NCBI RefSeq assembly: GCF_003350535.1
Contig: NZ_QQBB01000007.1
Span: 186,001-250,000, forward strand
Reading direction: 5' to 3'
Length of the DNA: 64,000 nt
Source of the DNA: Microvirga subterranea
GTDB taxonomy: Bacteria > Pseudomonadota > Alphaproteobacteria > Rhizobiales > Beijerinckiaceae
The position numbers and the translations under genes are program-made. Within the stretch, counting starts at the first letter, position 1, and every line of letters begins with the position of its first letter. The notes below the pieces were generated by a model, which had not been told where the DNA came from, did not search any database, and saw nothing but the letters and a program-made list of their open reading frames with translations. Positions 26,259-35,986 of the stretch are shown here, in pieces.

Positions 26259-26552
26259 ATGAGCCCCAACCTCGACGATGCGATGAAACGGCTTGAGAAG
26301 GCCCTCGGGCTGCTGGAGGCCTCCGTCTCCCGCCGCCTCGAGGCCGACCGCCGTCGCGGCGACCTGGAGACCGAGCTGCAGCTCATGCAGGACGACCGGT
26401 CCCGGCTCGCCGTGGAACTCGACGGCGCGGTCACGCGCCTGCACCGGTTCGAGGCCGCCACCGACGACGTCAGCCGGCGGGTGCGCGAGGCGATCGGTGC
26501 GGTCCAGTCGGTCCTGGCCCAGGCCGGCGCGATCCAGGCGGAGGAGGGCTGA
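26259..26552 (+). CDS. DUF4164 family coiled-coil protein
   Basis: This 97-residue protein is one long coiled-coil helix with regular heptads (MKRLEKALGLLEASVSRRLE, ELQLMQDDRSRLAVELDGAV). It fits DUF4164, a small alphaproteobacterial family that commonly sits directly before zapA. It is 2 bp from zapA here. A role in cell division beside ZapA is a plausible inference from this constant pairing, but is not shown by the sequence. Divergent from tkt. Confidence 0.8.
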   Translation: MSPNLDDAMKRLEKALGLLEASVSRRLEADRRRGDLETELQLMQDDRSRLAVELDGAVTRLHRFEAATDDVSRRVREAIGAVQSVLAQAGAIQAEEG

Positions 26553-26554
26553 GC

Positions 26555-26923
26555 ATGTCCCAGGTGACGGTCACCATTGCCGGAAAGACCTACCGCATGG
26601 CCTGCGCCGAAGGGGAGGAGGCGCATCTCGAAAGCCTGGCCGCCGCTTTCGACGCCAGGATCGAGGAGATGCGGAGTGCGGCCGGCGAGATCGGCGACAT
26701 GCGCCTGCACGTGATGGCCGCCCTGACCCTCGCGGACGAGCTTCACGAGGCAAGGCGGCGCATCGCCTCCCTGGAGCGCGAGATGGACGAGATGCGCCGG
26801 TTCTATTCCGCAGGCGACCACCGCATCCAGGCGGCGGAGGCCCGGTTCGCCGAAAGCGTGCAGAACGTGGCAGAGCGGATCGAGCGTCTGGCGCGCAGCC
26901 TCAACGCGCCGGTTCAGGGGTAG
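26555..26923 (+). CDS. zapA: cell division protein ZapA
   Basis: This 122-residue protein opens with MSQVTVTIAGKTYRMACAEG, followed by EEAHLESLAAAFDARIEEMR and the DMRLHVMAALTLADEL helix, the hallmarks of ZapA, which bundles FtsZ filaments at the division ring. The long C-terminal coiled coil (about 60-118) would mediate dimer formation. It forms an operon with the DUF4164 gene (2-bp gap); a GNAT gene follows after 15 bp. Confidence 0.9.
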   Translation: MSQVTVTIAGKTYRMACAEGEEAHLESLAAAFDARIEEMRSAAGEIGDMRLHVMAALTLADELHEARRRIASLEREMDEMRRFYSAGDHRIQAAEARFAESVQNVAERIERLARSLNAPVQG

Positions 26924-26938
26924 GCTGGCGCAGGAAAC

Positions 26939-27721
26939 ATGGCGACACGACTGACCACTCCCACGATCAGAATCGTGGAGGAAGCCTGCCTCAACGGCTG
27001 GCCCGCCCTGCGCACGATCGTTCTCGACGGCTGGGTTCTTCGGCTGGCTGAAGGATACACGCGTCGCGCGAACTCCGTGCATGTGCTGTCCCCGGGAAGC
27101 AGGCACGCGGGCGAGAAGGTGGCGGCCTGCGAACGGATCTACGAGGCGCACGGGCTGCCGGCCGTCTTCTGCCTGACCTCTATGGCTCCGTCCTCGATCG
27201 GCGCGGTCCTCGATCGGCGGGGCTACGATCCACCGGAGGACGAAACGTGCGTCCTGTATCAGGATCTTTCCCCGGCAAAGACCCGCTGCCTGGATCAGGT
27301 CGACCTCGCCGAAGGAGCGCCTACGGAGGAGTGGCTTGAAACGCTCGGCCGGCTGCAGGACCAGGGAAGGGCGGCGCGCGAGGTCCATCGCCGGATCCTC
27401 GACGCGCTCGCTGTGCCGGCGGTGTTCGCATCGGTTTGCGAGGAGGGGCACATCGCCTCCGTGGCGTTCGGGGCGGTTCACGACGGCATCGTCTGTGTGA
27501 ACTCGGTGGCGACCGACCCCGCGTTCCAGCGCCGGGGGCTGGCGCAGCGGACGATCTCGGCGATCCTCGCCTGGGCGGTGGACCGGTGCGGGGCCACGGG
27601 AGCCTGCGTGCCGGTGGTGGCCGCCAACAGGCCGGCGGTGGGCCTTTACCAAGGCCTGGGCTTCGCTAGCGAAGCCTACCGGTACCATTACAGGCGCCGG
27701 TCGGGCCCCAGTGAAATTTAG
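26939..27721 (+). CDS. GNAT family N-acetyltransferase (two-domain)
   Basis: This 260-residue protein has a C-terminal acetyltransferase domain with VNSVATDPAFQRRGLAQRTI (acetyl-CoA loop QRRGLA) and NRPAVGLYQGLGF. The N-terminal part (LDGWVLRLAEGYTRRANSV) resembles the extended GNATs that begin with a degenerate repeat of the fold. Substrate is unknown. It lies between zapA and the 6S RNA, a place where many relatives have no gene, and follows zapA by 15 bp, so it may be cotranscribed. Confidence 0.85.
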   Translation: MATRLTTPTIRIVEEACLNGWPALRTIVLDGWVLRLAEGYTRRANSVHVLSPGSRHAGEKVAACERIYEAHGLPAVFCLTSMAPSSIGAVLDRRGYDPPEDETCVLYQDLSPAKTRCLDQVDLAEGAPTEEWLETLGRLQDQGRAAREVHRRILDALAVPAVFASVCEEGHIASVAFGAVHDGIVCVNSVATDPAFQRRGLAQRTISAILAWAVDRCGATGACVPVVAANRPAVGLYQGLGFASEAYRYHYRRRSGPSEI

Positions 27722-27780
27722 GCCGGCGTCTCCGTTTCCCTCTTCCCCCGGACCCGCATCGTCCCTACATAGGAAAGGCG

Positions 27781-27925
27781 GGGCTGCGGGGCGCGTCAGG
27801 AGTTCATTTCCCCGGGGCCTTATCGATCCTGAAGGGAGCTGTCCCTGACCCGGTCCCTGGACCGGGACATACGGCGCCCACCTACTTTGTAGGTTCCCGG
27901 GATCGCTTCTCCGACGGCTTTTGTG
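27781..27925 (+). ncRNA. ssrS: 6S RNA
   Basis: The stretch between the zapA group and the 5-formyl-THF cyclo-ligase gene is the standard home of alphaproteobacterial 6S RNA. It can fold into one long rod: GTCAGGAG (27795-27802) with CTCCGAC (27909-27915) as closing stem, a perfect CCCGGTCC/GGACCGGG hairpin tip at 27849-27866, and the side hairpin ACCTAC-TTT-GTAGGT at 27880-27894. 6S RNA mimics an open promoter and sequesters sigma70 RNA polymerase. Ends are approximate. Identification rests on synteny and fold, not on an alignment. Confidence 0.75.
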
Positions 27926-27937
27926 GCTCCGCACTTC

Positions 27938-28513
27938 ATGTCTTCCCTGTCCCCTCCCGAACTCAAGGACCGGCTGCGCAGCGAGGGTTTCGCCCGCCGC
28001 GACGGCCTTGATCCCGACTTCCGGGAAGGTGCCGCACGGTCCATCGCCGGGAAGGCCTTGGCCCTTCCGGACCTTAAGGACGCGACGCCCGTGGGCGGCT
28101 ATTGGCCGATCCGCAGCGAGGTCGATCCGCGCCCGCTCATGGAGGCGCTGCTCGACCGCGGGCAGGACGTGGCGCTCTCCCAGATCCTCCATCCCCACCT
28201 GAGCTGGCGCCTCTGGCAGCCCGGCGACGTGCTCGTGAAGGGCGGCTTCGGCGTACGCGAACCGGGGCCGGACGCCCCCGAGGTGTTCCCGGTGGCCCTC
28301 CTCGTGCCGCTGGTCGCCTTCGACCGGCGCGGCGGGCGCATCGGCTACGGCAAGGGCCATTTCGACCGGGCCATCGCGGCCCTCGAAGCCCAGCATCCGG
28401 TCTTGACCATCGGCCTCGCTTATGCGGTTCAGGAGATCGAGCAGGTTCCCGTGGAACCGCACGACCGCCTGCTCGATGTCATCATCACGGAATCCGAACT
28501 CATCCGGACCTGA
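27938..28513 (+). CDS. ygfA: 5-formyltetrahydrofolate cyclo-ligase
   Basis: This 191-residue enzyme converts 5-formyl-THF to 5,10-methenyl-THF with ATP, recycling an inhibitory folate. It has GGYWPIRSEVDPRPLMEAL in the first half, then LVPLVAFDRRGGRIGYGKGHFDRA (family signature GYGKGxxDR) and VPVEPHDRLLDVIITE. The ATG at 27938 is preferred over a GTG at 27923 that would overlap the 6S RNA end. Its place directly after 6S RNA matches many proteobacteria. Confidence 0.92.
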   Translation: MSSLSPPELKDRLRSEGFARRDGLDPDFREGAARSIAGKALALPDLKDATPVGGYWPIRSEVDPRPLMEALLDRGQDVALSQILHPHLSWRLWQPGDVLVKGGFGVREPGPDAPEVFPVALLVPLVAFDRRGGRIGYGKGHFDRAIAALEAQHPVLTIGLAYAVQEIEQVPVEPHDRLLDVIITESELIRT

Positions 28514-28531
28514 GCCCTTCAAGGAGTTCCC

Positions 28532-29353
28532 ATGCGTCTTCTCTTCCTCGGCGACGTGGTCGGTCGGGCCGGCCGCAACGTGGTGGTCGACCGGTTGCCA
28601 TCCTTGCGCGAGCGCTGGGGCCTCGATTGCGTGGTGATCAACGGCGAGAACTCGGCCGGGGGTTTCGGGATCACGGAAGGGATCTGCGACGACCTGCTGA
28701 ACGCGGGCGCCGACGCGGTGACGCTCGGCAACCACTCCTGGGACCAGCGCGAGACCCTGGTGTTCATTGAGCGCCAGCAGCGGCTCCTGCGTCCGGTCAA
28801 CTATCCGCCCGGGACGCCCGGCCGGGGCGCGAATCTCATCGACACCCAATCCGGCCGGCGCGTGCTCGTCATCAACGTCATGGGCCGGCTCTACATGGAC
28901 GCCCTCGACGATCCCTTCGCGGCGGTCGATCGCGAGATCGAGGCCTGCCCCATGGGCCAAGTGGCCGATGCGGTCATCGTCGACGTCCATGCGGAGGCGA
29001 CCTCCGAGAAGGAGGCGATGGGGCACCACCTCGACGGGCGCGCCAGCCTCGTGGTGGGCACCCACACCCATGTGCCGACCGCCGACCACCGGGTGCTCGC
29101 CGGCGGCACCGCCTACATGTCCGACGCGGGCATGTGCGGCGACTACGATTCCGTTCTCGGCATGCAGAAGGAGGAATCGATCCGCCGCTTCCTCCAGAAG
29201 ACGCCGGGGCCCCGCATGGAACCCGCCATGGGGGAGGGGACGCTGTCCGGCATCGCGGTCGAGACCGACGACCGCACGGGGCTCGCGGTCCGGGTGGCGG
29301 CGCTCCGGCTCGGGCCGCATCTCGAGGAATCCTGGCCCCGCTTCTGGGACTAA
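28532..29353 (+). CDS. TIGR00282 family metallophosphoesterase (YmdB-like)
   Basis: This 273-residue protein starts MRLLFLGDVVGRAGRNVV and contains VVINGENSAGGFGIT, TLGNHSWDQRE and VVGTHTHVPTADHRVL. These are the metal-binding blocks (D, N, H, H) of the YmdB family, dinuclear-metal phosphodiesterases with activity on cyclic nucleotides in other bacteria. The in vivo role here is unknown. It follows the cyclo-ligase gene by 18 bp with a GGAG ribosome site and is probably in the same operon. Confidence 0.9.
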   Translation: MRLLFLGDVVGRAGRNVVVDRLPSLRERWGLDCVVINGENSAGGFGITEGICDDLLNAGADAVTLGNHSWDQRETLVFIERQQRLLRPVNYPPGTPGRGANLIDTQSGRRVLVINVMGRLYMDALDDPFAAVDREIEACPMGQVADAVIVDVHAEATSEKEAMGHHLDGRASLVVGTHTHVPTADHRVLAGGTAYMSDAGMCGDYDSVLGMQKEESIRRFLQKTPGPRMEPAMGEGTLSGIAVETDDRTGLAVRVAALRLGPHLEESWPRFWD

Positions 29354-29427
29354 GCCGTCACGCTCCCGTCCTCTCTCCCTTGGCGCACCGCAAAACGTCC
29401 CCATCTGTCCCGTCACGGAGATTTCAG

Positions 29428-30108
29428 GTGGATATCGAACAGAAGAAGCGCCTCTATCGGGATGTCGGATCGACCGTGGAGGAGGCGCTCGAGCACAAGA
29501 GCGCGTCCGACGTCCTGCGGGCCGTCATCAATTCGGCCAAGGGAGAGAGCATCTCCATCGGGGAGATCATCGAGGCCTTCGGGGAGCGCGCCTTCGGGTT
29601 CGTGCTGATCCTGTTCAGCCTGCCGAACTGCGTCCCCGCACCCCCCGGCGTCGCGGGCGTGGTCGGCACGCCGGTCCTGATCTTCGGCATTCAGATGATG
29701 CTGGGCCACAAGCATCCCTGGCTTCCGGGCTTCATCCGGCGCCGGACGATCTCGCTCTCCAAGTTCAAGCGCCTGATCGACGTGGCCGAGCCGAAGATGC
29801 GGTGGCTCGAGAGCTGGTGCAAGCCGCGGCTGACGCAGCTCTTCAACGTGGTCGGCGACCGCATGATCGGCCTCTTCGCCTTCCTGGTGGCCCTGTCGGT
29901 GCTGATTCCCTTCCCAGGCACCAACTTCCCGCCCTCCATCGCCCTCGTGATCGCCTCCATCGCCGTGATGGAGGAGGACGGTTACCTCCTGATCCTGGGC
30001 TATCTCATCGGAATCGCGGGCCTGGCCTATACGGTGACGGTGCTGGGCGCCTCCTATCACCTGATCCATGCGGCCTTCGTCAGCGGAATGTCCTGGCTGG
30101 GCTTCTGA
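29428..30108 (+). CDS. exoD: ExoD family membrane protein
   Basis: This 226-residue protein has a soluble N-terminal part (about 1-55) and four or five hydrophobic helices with FGFVLILFSLPNCVPAPPGV, IPFPGTNFPPSIALVIASIA and LILGYLIGIAGLAYTVTV, typical of the ExoD family named for exopolysaccharide and alkaline-tolerance phenotypes in rhizobia. Biochemical function is not known. I chose the GTG at 29428 because of the ACGGAGA ribosome site before it; the same frame is open far upstream through the YmdB-type gene, which is incidental. Confidence 0.8.
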   Translation: MDIEQKKRLYRDVGSTVEEALEHKSASDVLRAVINSAKGESISIGEIIEAFGERAFGFVLILFSLPNCVPAPPGVAGVVGTPVLIFGIQMMLGHKHPWLPGFIRRRTISLSKFKRLIDVAEPKMRWLESWCKPRLTQLFNVVGDRMIGLFAFLVALSVLIPFPGTNFPPSIALVIASIAVMEEDGYLLILGYLIGIAGLAYTVTVLGASYHLIHAAFVSGMSWLGF

Positions 30109-30218
30109 AGGGCTTTGCCTCCGGCGCAACAGCGTTTTATAAGCCGGCATCGACACCATCCCCGGCCTGACGAGCCCCTGGACATCAGGGCGTTCTCGGC
30201 CGTGACCACGGAGGCCCC

Positions 30219-30965
30219 ATGGCCGGACATTCACAGTTCAAGAACATCATGCACCGCAAGGGGCGCCAGGATGCAATGCGCTCCAAGCTCTTCTCCAAGC
30301 TCGCCCGCGAAATCACCGTGGCGGCCAAGATGGGCACGCCCGATCCCAACATGAACCCGCGCCTGCGCGCCGCCATCCTGGCCGCCCGGGCCGAGAACAT
30401 GCCCAAGGACAACATCCAGCGCGCCATCAACAAGGCCGCCGGTGCGGAGGGCGAGAACTACGAGGAGATCCGGTACGAGGGCTACGGCCCGGGCGGCGCG
30501 GCGATCATCGTCGAGGCCATGACGGACAACCGCAACCGCACGGCCTCGGACATCCGCTCCTACTTCACCAAGAGCGGCGGCAACCTCGCCGAGACGGGCG
30601 CCGTCTCCTTCATGTTCGACCGGGTCGGCCTCGTCGAGTTCGGTCCCGAGGCGGCCGATGCGGACGCCATGCTGGAAGCCGCCATCGAGGCGGGCGCCGA
30701 CGACGTGGCCTCCTCCGAGGACGGCCACGAGATCTACTGCGACCAGACCGCCCTCAACGAGGTCACCAAGGCGCTCGAGGAGAAGTTCGGCGAGCCGAAG
30801 GCCTCGAAGCTCGTCTGGAAGCCCCAGACCCCGGTCGCCGTCGACGACGAGGCGGGCGAGAAGCTCATGAAGCTCATGGAGACCCTCGAGGAGCACGACG
30901 ACGTCCAGAACGTCTACGGCAATTTCGAGCTCTCCGACGCCCTCATGCAGAAGATGGCGGAATAG
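30219..30965 (+). CDS. yebC: YebC/PmpR family regulatory protein
   Basis: This 248-residue protein has [20 protein letters not shown] at the start and [32 protein letters not shown] and [12 protein letters not shown] later, all standard for YebC. Members were described as transcriptional regulators and, for some, as translation factors that help ribosomes at difficult stretches. The gene is commonly next to ruvC, as here. Start ATG has GGAGG upstream. Confidence 0.95.
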   Translation: MAGHSQFKNIMHRKGRQDAMRSKLFSKLAREITVAAKMGTPDPNMNPRLRAAILAARAENMPKDNIQRAINKAAGAEGENYEEIRYEGYGPGGAAIIVEAMTDNRNRTASDIRSYFTKSGGNLAETGAVSFMFDRVGLVEFGPEAADADAMLEAAIEAGADDVASSEDGHEIYCDQTALNEVTKALEEKFGEPKASKLVWKPQTPVAVDDEAGEKLMKLMETLEEHDDVQNVYGNFELSDALMQKMAE

Positions 30966-30989
30966 CCGGACAAGCGCCGCGCCTTTTCC

Positions 30990-31103
30990 CTCACCCTTGC
31001 GGGGAGGGCCAGGGTGGGGGTGTCGGGTCCAGGCCTTCATAGGCCATCGCCCACACCCCCTCCTCCAACTCCTCCCCACAAGGGGCAGGAGGGTCAGGTG
31101 GAG
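30990..31103. repeat. GC-rich palindromic intergenic repeat, copy 1
   Basis: Bases 30996-31017 are identical to 58251-58272. A CTTGCGGGGAGGGCC arm at the start is mirrored near the end by the CTCCTCCCCACAAGGGG stretch, with a GGGTGGGGGTGT/ACACCCCC inner pair. The arms enclose about 80 bp. The element lies in the yebC-ruvC spacer. Confidence 0.7.
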
Positions 31104-31129
31104 CCAGATCGCTGGCTTGAGGAAGTATC

Positions 31130-31630
31130 ATGGAACGCGTTCGTATCCTCGGCCTCGATCCCGGCCTGCGCAATACGGGCTGGGGGGTCATCACCGTCGA
31201 GGGGACGAAGCTCTCCTTCGTGGCGTGCGGGGTCGTGACCTCGGACGGCGACCTGGAGCTGGCGCTGCGCCTCAAGCAGCTCCACGACCGGATTACCGAC
31301 GTGGTCCGGACCTGGACTCCGGACGAGGTCTCCGTCGAGGAGACCTTCGTCAACAAGGACGCCCAGGCGACCCTCAAGCTGGGGCAGGCCCGCGCCATGT
31401 CCCTGCTGGTCCCGGCCCTGCACGGGCTGCCGGTGGCGGAATACGGCGCCAACCAGGTCAAGAAGACCGTGGTGGGGGTCGGCCACGCCGAGAAGGACCA
31501 GGTTCAGGCGATGGTGAAGATCCTGCTGCCCAAGGCCGACTTCAAGAAGGCCGACGCGGCCGACGCGCTCGCCATCGCCATCGCCCACGCCCACCACCGC
31601 AAGGCCCGGGCTTTGGCGGCGAGCCTTTAA
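31130..31630 (+). CDS. ruvC: Holliday junction endonuclease RuvC
   Basis: This 166-residue nuclease cuts Holliday junctions. It begins with [16 protein letters not shown], with catalytic Asp10, followed by [20 protein letters not shown] (second acidic residue), and [16 protein letters not shown]-like [16 protein letters not shown] with the final acidic residues. Length is normal. It is first of ruvC-ruvA-ruvB, but both spacers after it are unusual: a palindromic repeat before ruvA and an extra gene before ruvB. Confidence 0.96.
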   Translation: MERVRILGLDPGLRNTGWGVITVEGTKLSFVACGVVTSDGDLELALRLKQLHDRITDVVRTWTPDEVSVEETFVNKDAQATLKLGQARAMSLLVPALHGLPVAEYGANQVKKTVVGVGHAEKDQVQAMVKILLPKADFKKADAADALAIAIAHAHHRKARALAASL

Positions 31631-31653
31631 GGTGTTACAGAGGAACCCGTGTT

Positions 31654-31750
31654 ATCCCCGGCGGCCCGAAAGGGCCGGGAAGGGGATCCAGAACGGGTGC
31701 CATACGATGATGGATTCCCTTCCCTCGCTTCGCTCGCCGGGAATGACAAG
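31654..31750. repeat. palindromic intergenic repeat between ruvC and ruvA
   Basis: GGGAAGGGGATCCA (31677-31690) pairs with TGGATTCCCTTCCC (31711-31724) with one G-U wobble. Outer CCCCGGCGG and CGCCGGGAATGAC parts extend the symmetry. The pattern resembles dispersed repeats of Rhizobiales genomes. It ends about 15 bp before the ruvA start. Confidence 0.6.
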
Positions 31751-31765
31751 AAAGAGGACCAGCGA

Positions 31766-32383
31766 GTGATCGGCAAACTCAAGGGCGTGGTGGATTCCTA
31801 CGGCGACGACTTCGTCATCCTCGACGTGCACGGGGTCGGCTACGTCGTGCACTGCTCCTCGCGCACGCTGCAGAACCTGCCCCAGACGGGCGAGGCCGCG
31901 ACCCTGTCCATCGAAACCATGGTGCGCGAGGACATGATCCGCCTTTTCGGCTTCCGGTCGGACGCGGAGCGCGAGTGGTTCCGACTGCTCCAGAGCGTGC
32001 AGGGCGTGGGCGCCAAGGTGGCGCTCGGCATCCTGTCGGTGCTCGATCCCGGCGCGCTTGCCACCGCCATCGCCACCGGCGACAAGGCCTCTGTGGCCCG
32101 CGGTCCCGGCGTCGGGCCGAAGCTCGCCCAGCGCATCGTGTCGGAACTGAAGGACAAGGCCCCGGCCTTCTCGACCGTCGACCCGGCCCTCATCCGCCTG
32201 ACCGGCGCCGTCGAGGACAAGACCGCCCCCGTGCCGGTCTCGGACGCGATCTCGGCCCTGGTCAACCTCGGCTACCCCCAGGTCCAGGCCTCCGCGGCGG
32301 TCGCCGCCGCCCTGAAGCAGGCGGGCGAGGAGGCCGAGGCCAAGACGCTGATCCGACTTGGTCTGCGCGAGCTAGCGAGATAA
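31766..32383 (+). CDS. ruvA: Holliday junction DNA helicase subunit RuvA
   Basis: This 205-residue protein tetramerises around Holliday junctions and loads Ruv[21 protein letters not shown] starts the OB domain, [20 protein letters not shown] and [19 protein letters not shown] are the two helix-hairpin-helix motifs, and a small C-terminal domain ([15 protein letters not shown]) contacts RuvB. The GTG at 31766 is clearly the start; the open frame upstream is repeat DNA. Confidence 0.95.
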   Translation: MIGKLKGVVDSYGDDFVILDVHGVGYVVHCSSRTLQNLPQTGEAATLSIETMVREDMIRLFGFRSDAEREWFRLLQSVQGVGAKVALGILSVLDPGALATAIATGDKASVARGPGVGPKLAQRIVSELKDKAPAFSTVDPALIRLTGAVEDKTAPVPVSDAISALVNLGYPQVQASAAVAAALKQAGEEAEAKTLIRLGLRELAR

Positions 32384-32390
32384 CATTACG

Positions 32391-32411
32391 CTCATGGAGG
32401 GCCTCCATGAG
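32391..32411 (+). promoter_or_regulatory. perfect dyad enclosing the ribosome site and start codon
   Basis: CTCATGGAGG (32391-32400), one central G, CCTCCATGAG (32402-32411). The GGAGG ribosome site and the ATG at 32407 are both inside. In RNA a 9-bp stem with a 3-nt loop would hide both. Confidence 0.6.
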
Positions 32412-32847
32412 AAAGTTCGTCATCTGGTTTGCTCTCCTGGCTCCCCTGCTGCTGTGGCTCTCCGCAACGGCAGCGTTGGTTTTGACCGCACCGATCTGGC
32501 TGAACTATCCAGGCTGCTGCCTCATCGACAACTCAGTCGGGCTTTTGTGGTTAGGTGTTCTGCCACTCGCGTACGTGACCGTCGTTCTTCCCGCGGCTGC
32601 AACGGCCCTGCTGATATTCAGGCTCTCCCTCTGGTGCGACAATTTCGAGACTTCGGCGGTTTTCATGAGTCTTCTCATGAGCTTGCTGGGTGTATTCGTC
32701 CTCATGGTCGATATCACCCATCGTCCCGGAGAAGAACTTTTCAGTCGGTACAACCTCATTCTCATCGGTGCCCTATTCGGTATGTTGTTCACGACGATTG
32801 GGCTTTCAGCGCAGGTGGCCCGTCGATTGTCACGGGGTGCGCCGTGA
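32407..32847 (+). CDS. hypothetical four-helix membrane protein
   Basis: This 146-residue protein has a hydrophobic N-terminus and about four predicted membrane helices (roughly 5-27, 42-68, 80-103, 117-138). I recognise no family. Base composition is visibly lower in GC than the neighbours, with T-rich third positions, and it splits ruvA from ruvB, which are normally adjacent. Both suggest acquisition by transfer. The ATG at 32407 has GGAGG at 32396-32400, inside a perfect palindrome. It follows ruvA by 23 bp. Confidence 0.6.
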   Translation: MRKFVIWFALLAPLLLWLSATAALVLTAPIWLNYPGCCLIDNSVGLLWLGVLPLAYVTVVLPAAATALLIFRLSLWCDNFETSAVFMSLLMSLLGVFVLMVDITHRPGEELFSRYNLILIGALFGMLFTTIGLSAQVARRLSRGAP

Positions 32848-32960
32848 CGGATCTCCTGAGAAGAGGATCGGTGGTATCTGAGCGGGGGGCCGGCTAGGAC
32901 CGAGGCACTCCGCTCGGTATGATATGGCGTTCCTGTTTTGATCTTTTTAAGGATTGGCGT

Positions 32961-33011
32961 ATGAGAACGGGGCGCCCATATCCAAGCCTTCCGAAGGGTA
33001 GTTTTCGTTGA
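32961..33011 (+). CDS. possible 16-residue leader peptide before ruvB
   Basis: The ATG has AAGGA 7 bp upstream and reads [16 protein letters not shown]. The stop TGA overlaps the TTG start of ruvB (TTGA), so translation of the short frame could feed ruvB. Too short to judge by composition. Confidence 0.3.
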   Translation: MRTGRPYPSLPKGSFR

Positions 33012-34054
33012 CCGATTCCCGCCGCCTGCTGACCCCCGAAAAGCGCGAGGACGACCTCGAGACGTCGATCCGGCCGCTGTCGCTCGACGATTTCACGGGT
33101 CAGAAGGCCGCCCGGGCCAACCTCCAGGTCTTCATCAACGCCGCCAAGGCGCGGGGCGACGCCCTCGACCACGTGCTCTTCGTCGGTCCGCCGGGGCTGG
33201 GCAAGACGACGCTGGCCCAGATCGTCGCCCGCGAGCTCGGCGTCAACTTCCGCTCCACCTCCGGCCCGGTCATCGCCAAGGCGGGCGACCTCGCGGCGCA
33301 GCTCACGAACCTGGAAGAGCGCGACGTGCTCTTCATCGACGAGATCCACCGCCTCAACCCGGCCGTGGAGGAAATCCTCTATCCGGCCATGGAGGACTAC
33401 CAGCTCGACCTGATCATCGGCGAGGGACCGGCGGCCCGCTCGGTGAAGATCGAGCTGCCGAAATTCACGCTGGTGGGCGCCACGACCCGCGCCGGCCTGC
33501 TCACGACCCCCTTGCGCGACCGCTTCGGCATCCCGATCCGGCTCGAGTTCTACACCGTCGACGAGCTGGAGCTGATCGTGCGGCGCGGCGCCCGTGTGAT
33601 GGGCCTGAACATGAGCCCGGAGGGGGCGAACGAGATCGCCCGCCGCTCCCGCGGCACGCCCCGCATCGCTGGTCGTCTCCTGCGCCGGGTGCGCGACTTC
33701 GCCATCGTCGAGGGGGTCGAGATCGTGTCGCGCGACCTGGCCGACCGATCCTTGCGCCTCCTCGACGTCGATCCCATCGGTCTCGACCTGATGGACCGCA
33801 AGTACCTGACCATGATCGCCTCCTCCTTCGGCGGTGGCCCCGTCGGCATCGAGACCATCGCGGCGGCGCTCTCCGAGCCCCGCGACGCCATCGAGGACAT
33901 CATCGAGCCCTACCTGATCCAGAAGGGCTTCGTGCAGCGCACCCCGCGCGGGCGCATTCTCACGCCCCACGCCTTCAAGCATCTCGGCATCCCGGAGCCC
34001 AGCCGCGAGACGGCGGCCCAGTTCGGGCTGTTCAACGGGGACGAGGATGAGTGA
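33008..34054 (+). CDS. ruvB: Holliday junction DNA helicase motor RuvB
   Basis: This 348-residue AAA+ ATPase drives branch migration. It has [19 protein letters not shown] near the N-terminus, Walker [10 protein letters not shown] at about 60-68, Walker [13 protein letters not shown], sensor [19 protein letters not shown], and a winged-helix C-terminus with [18 protein letters not shown]. The only suitable start is a TTG at 33008, overlapping a short upstream frame. ybgC overlaps the last 8 bases. Confidence 0.96.
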   Translation: MTDSRRLLTPEKREDDLETSIRPLSLDDFTGQKAARANLQVFINAAKARGDALDHVLFVGPPGLGKTTLAQIVARELGVNFRSTSGPVIAKAGDLAAQLTNLEERDVLFIDEIHRLNPAVEEILYPAMEDYQLDLIIGEGPAARSVKIELPKFTLVGATTRAGLLTTPLRDRFGIPIRLEFYTVDELELIVRRGARVMGLNMSPEGANEIARRSRGTPRIAGRLLRRVRDFAIVEGVEIVSRDLADRSLRLLDVDPIGLDLMDRKYLTMIASSFGGGPVGIETIAAALSEPRDAIEDIIEPYLIQKGFVQRTPRGRILTPHAFKHLGIPEPSRETAAQFGLFNGDEDE

Positions 34055-34501
34055 AGCGTTGGGCTCCTGGCCCCACCTCTCCGGCGTCATGCATGACGGC
34101 GCCCATGTCCTGCCCGTGCGCGTCTATTACGAGGACACGGATTTCTCGGCCCGCGTCTACCACGCAAGCTATCTCAGGTTCCTGGAGCGCGGCCGCACGG
34201 AGCTGCTGCGGGCCGTCGAGGTGGCGCAGTCCGATCTCCACGCCGAGCTGGGCGGCCTCGCCTTCGTGGTGCGGAAGATGACCATCGACTTTCTCGGCGC
34301 CGCCGTCATGGACGACGTGCTGACCATCGTGACCCGTCCCAAGGAGATGCGCGGCGCCTCCATGACGCTTGCCCAGGAGGTGCGCCGGGGCGATGACGTG
34401 CTCGTCGCGGCCGACGTGGTGGTGGCGGCCGTGCGCGACGGCCGGGCCGTGCGCATCCCGGATCACCTGAGGGCCGCCCTCGCGGGCGGGACCGACTTTT
34501 C

Positions 34502-34505
<4 letters not shown>
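34047..34505 (+). CDS. ybgC: Tol-Pal associated acyl-CoA thioesterase YbgC
   Basis: This 152-residue hot-dog thioesterase has [20 protein letters not shown], the conserved active-site block with the key Asp, and a family-typical [10 protein letters not shown] helix after it. It hydrolyses acyl-CoA or acyl-ACP and is usually encoded with tolQRAB. The start overlaps ruvB by 8 bp. In this window it is cut off from tolQ by an opposite-strand dehydrogenase; the two stop codons share the palindrome CTAG. Confidence 0.92.

Positions 34506-35986
<1,481 letters not shown>

Noticed and set aside
21931-26262. A 1443-codon open frame opposite fba-pgk-gap-tkt
   Set aside because: It is the antisense of four well-recognised genes, kept open by high GC; its translation is low-complexity (H, R, D, G, V).
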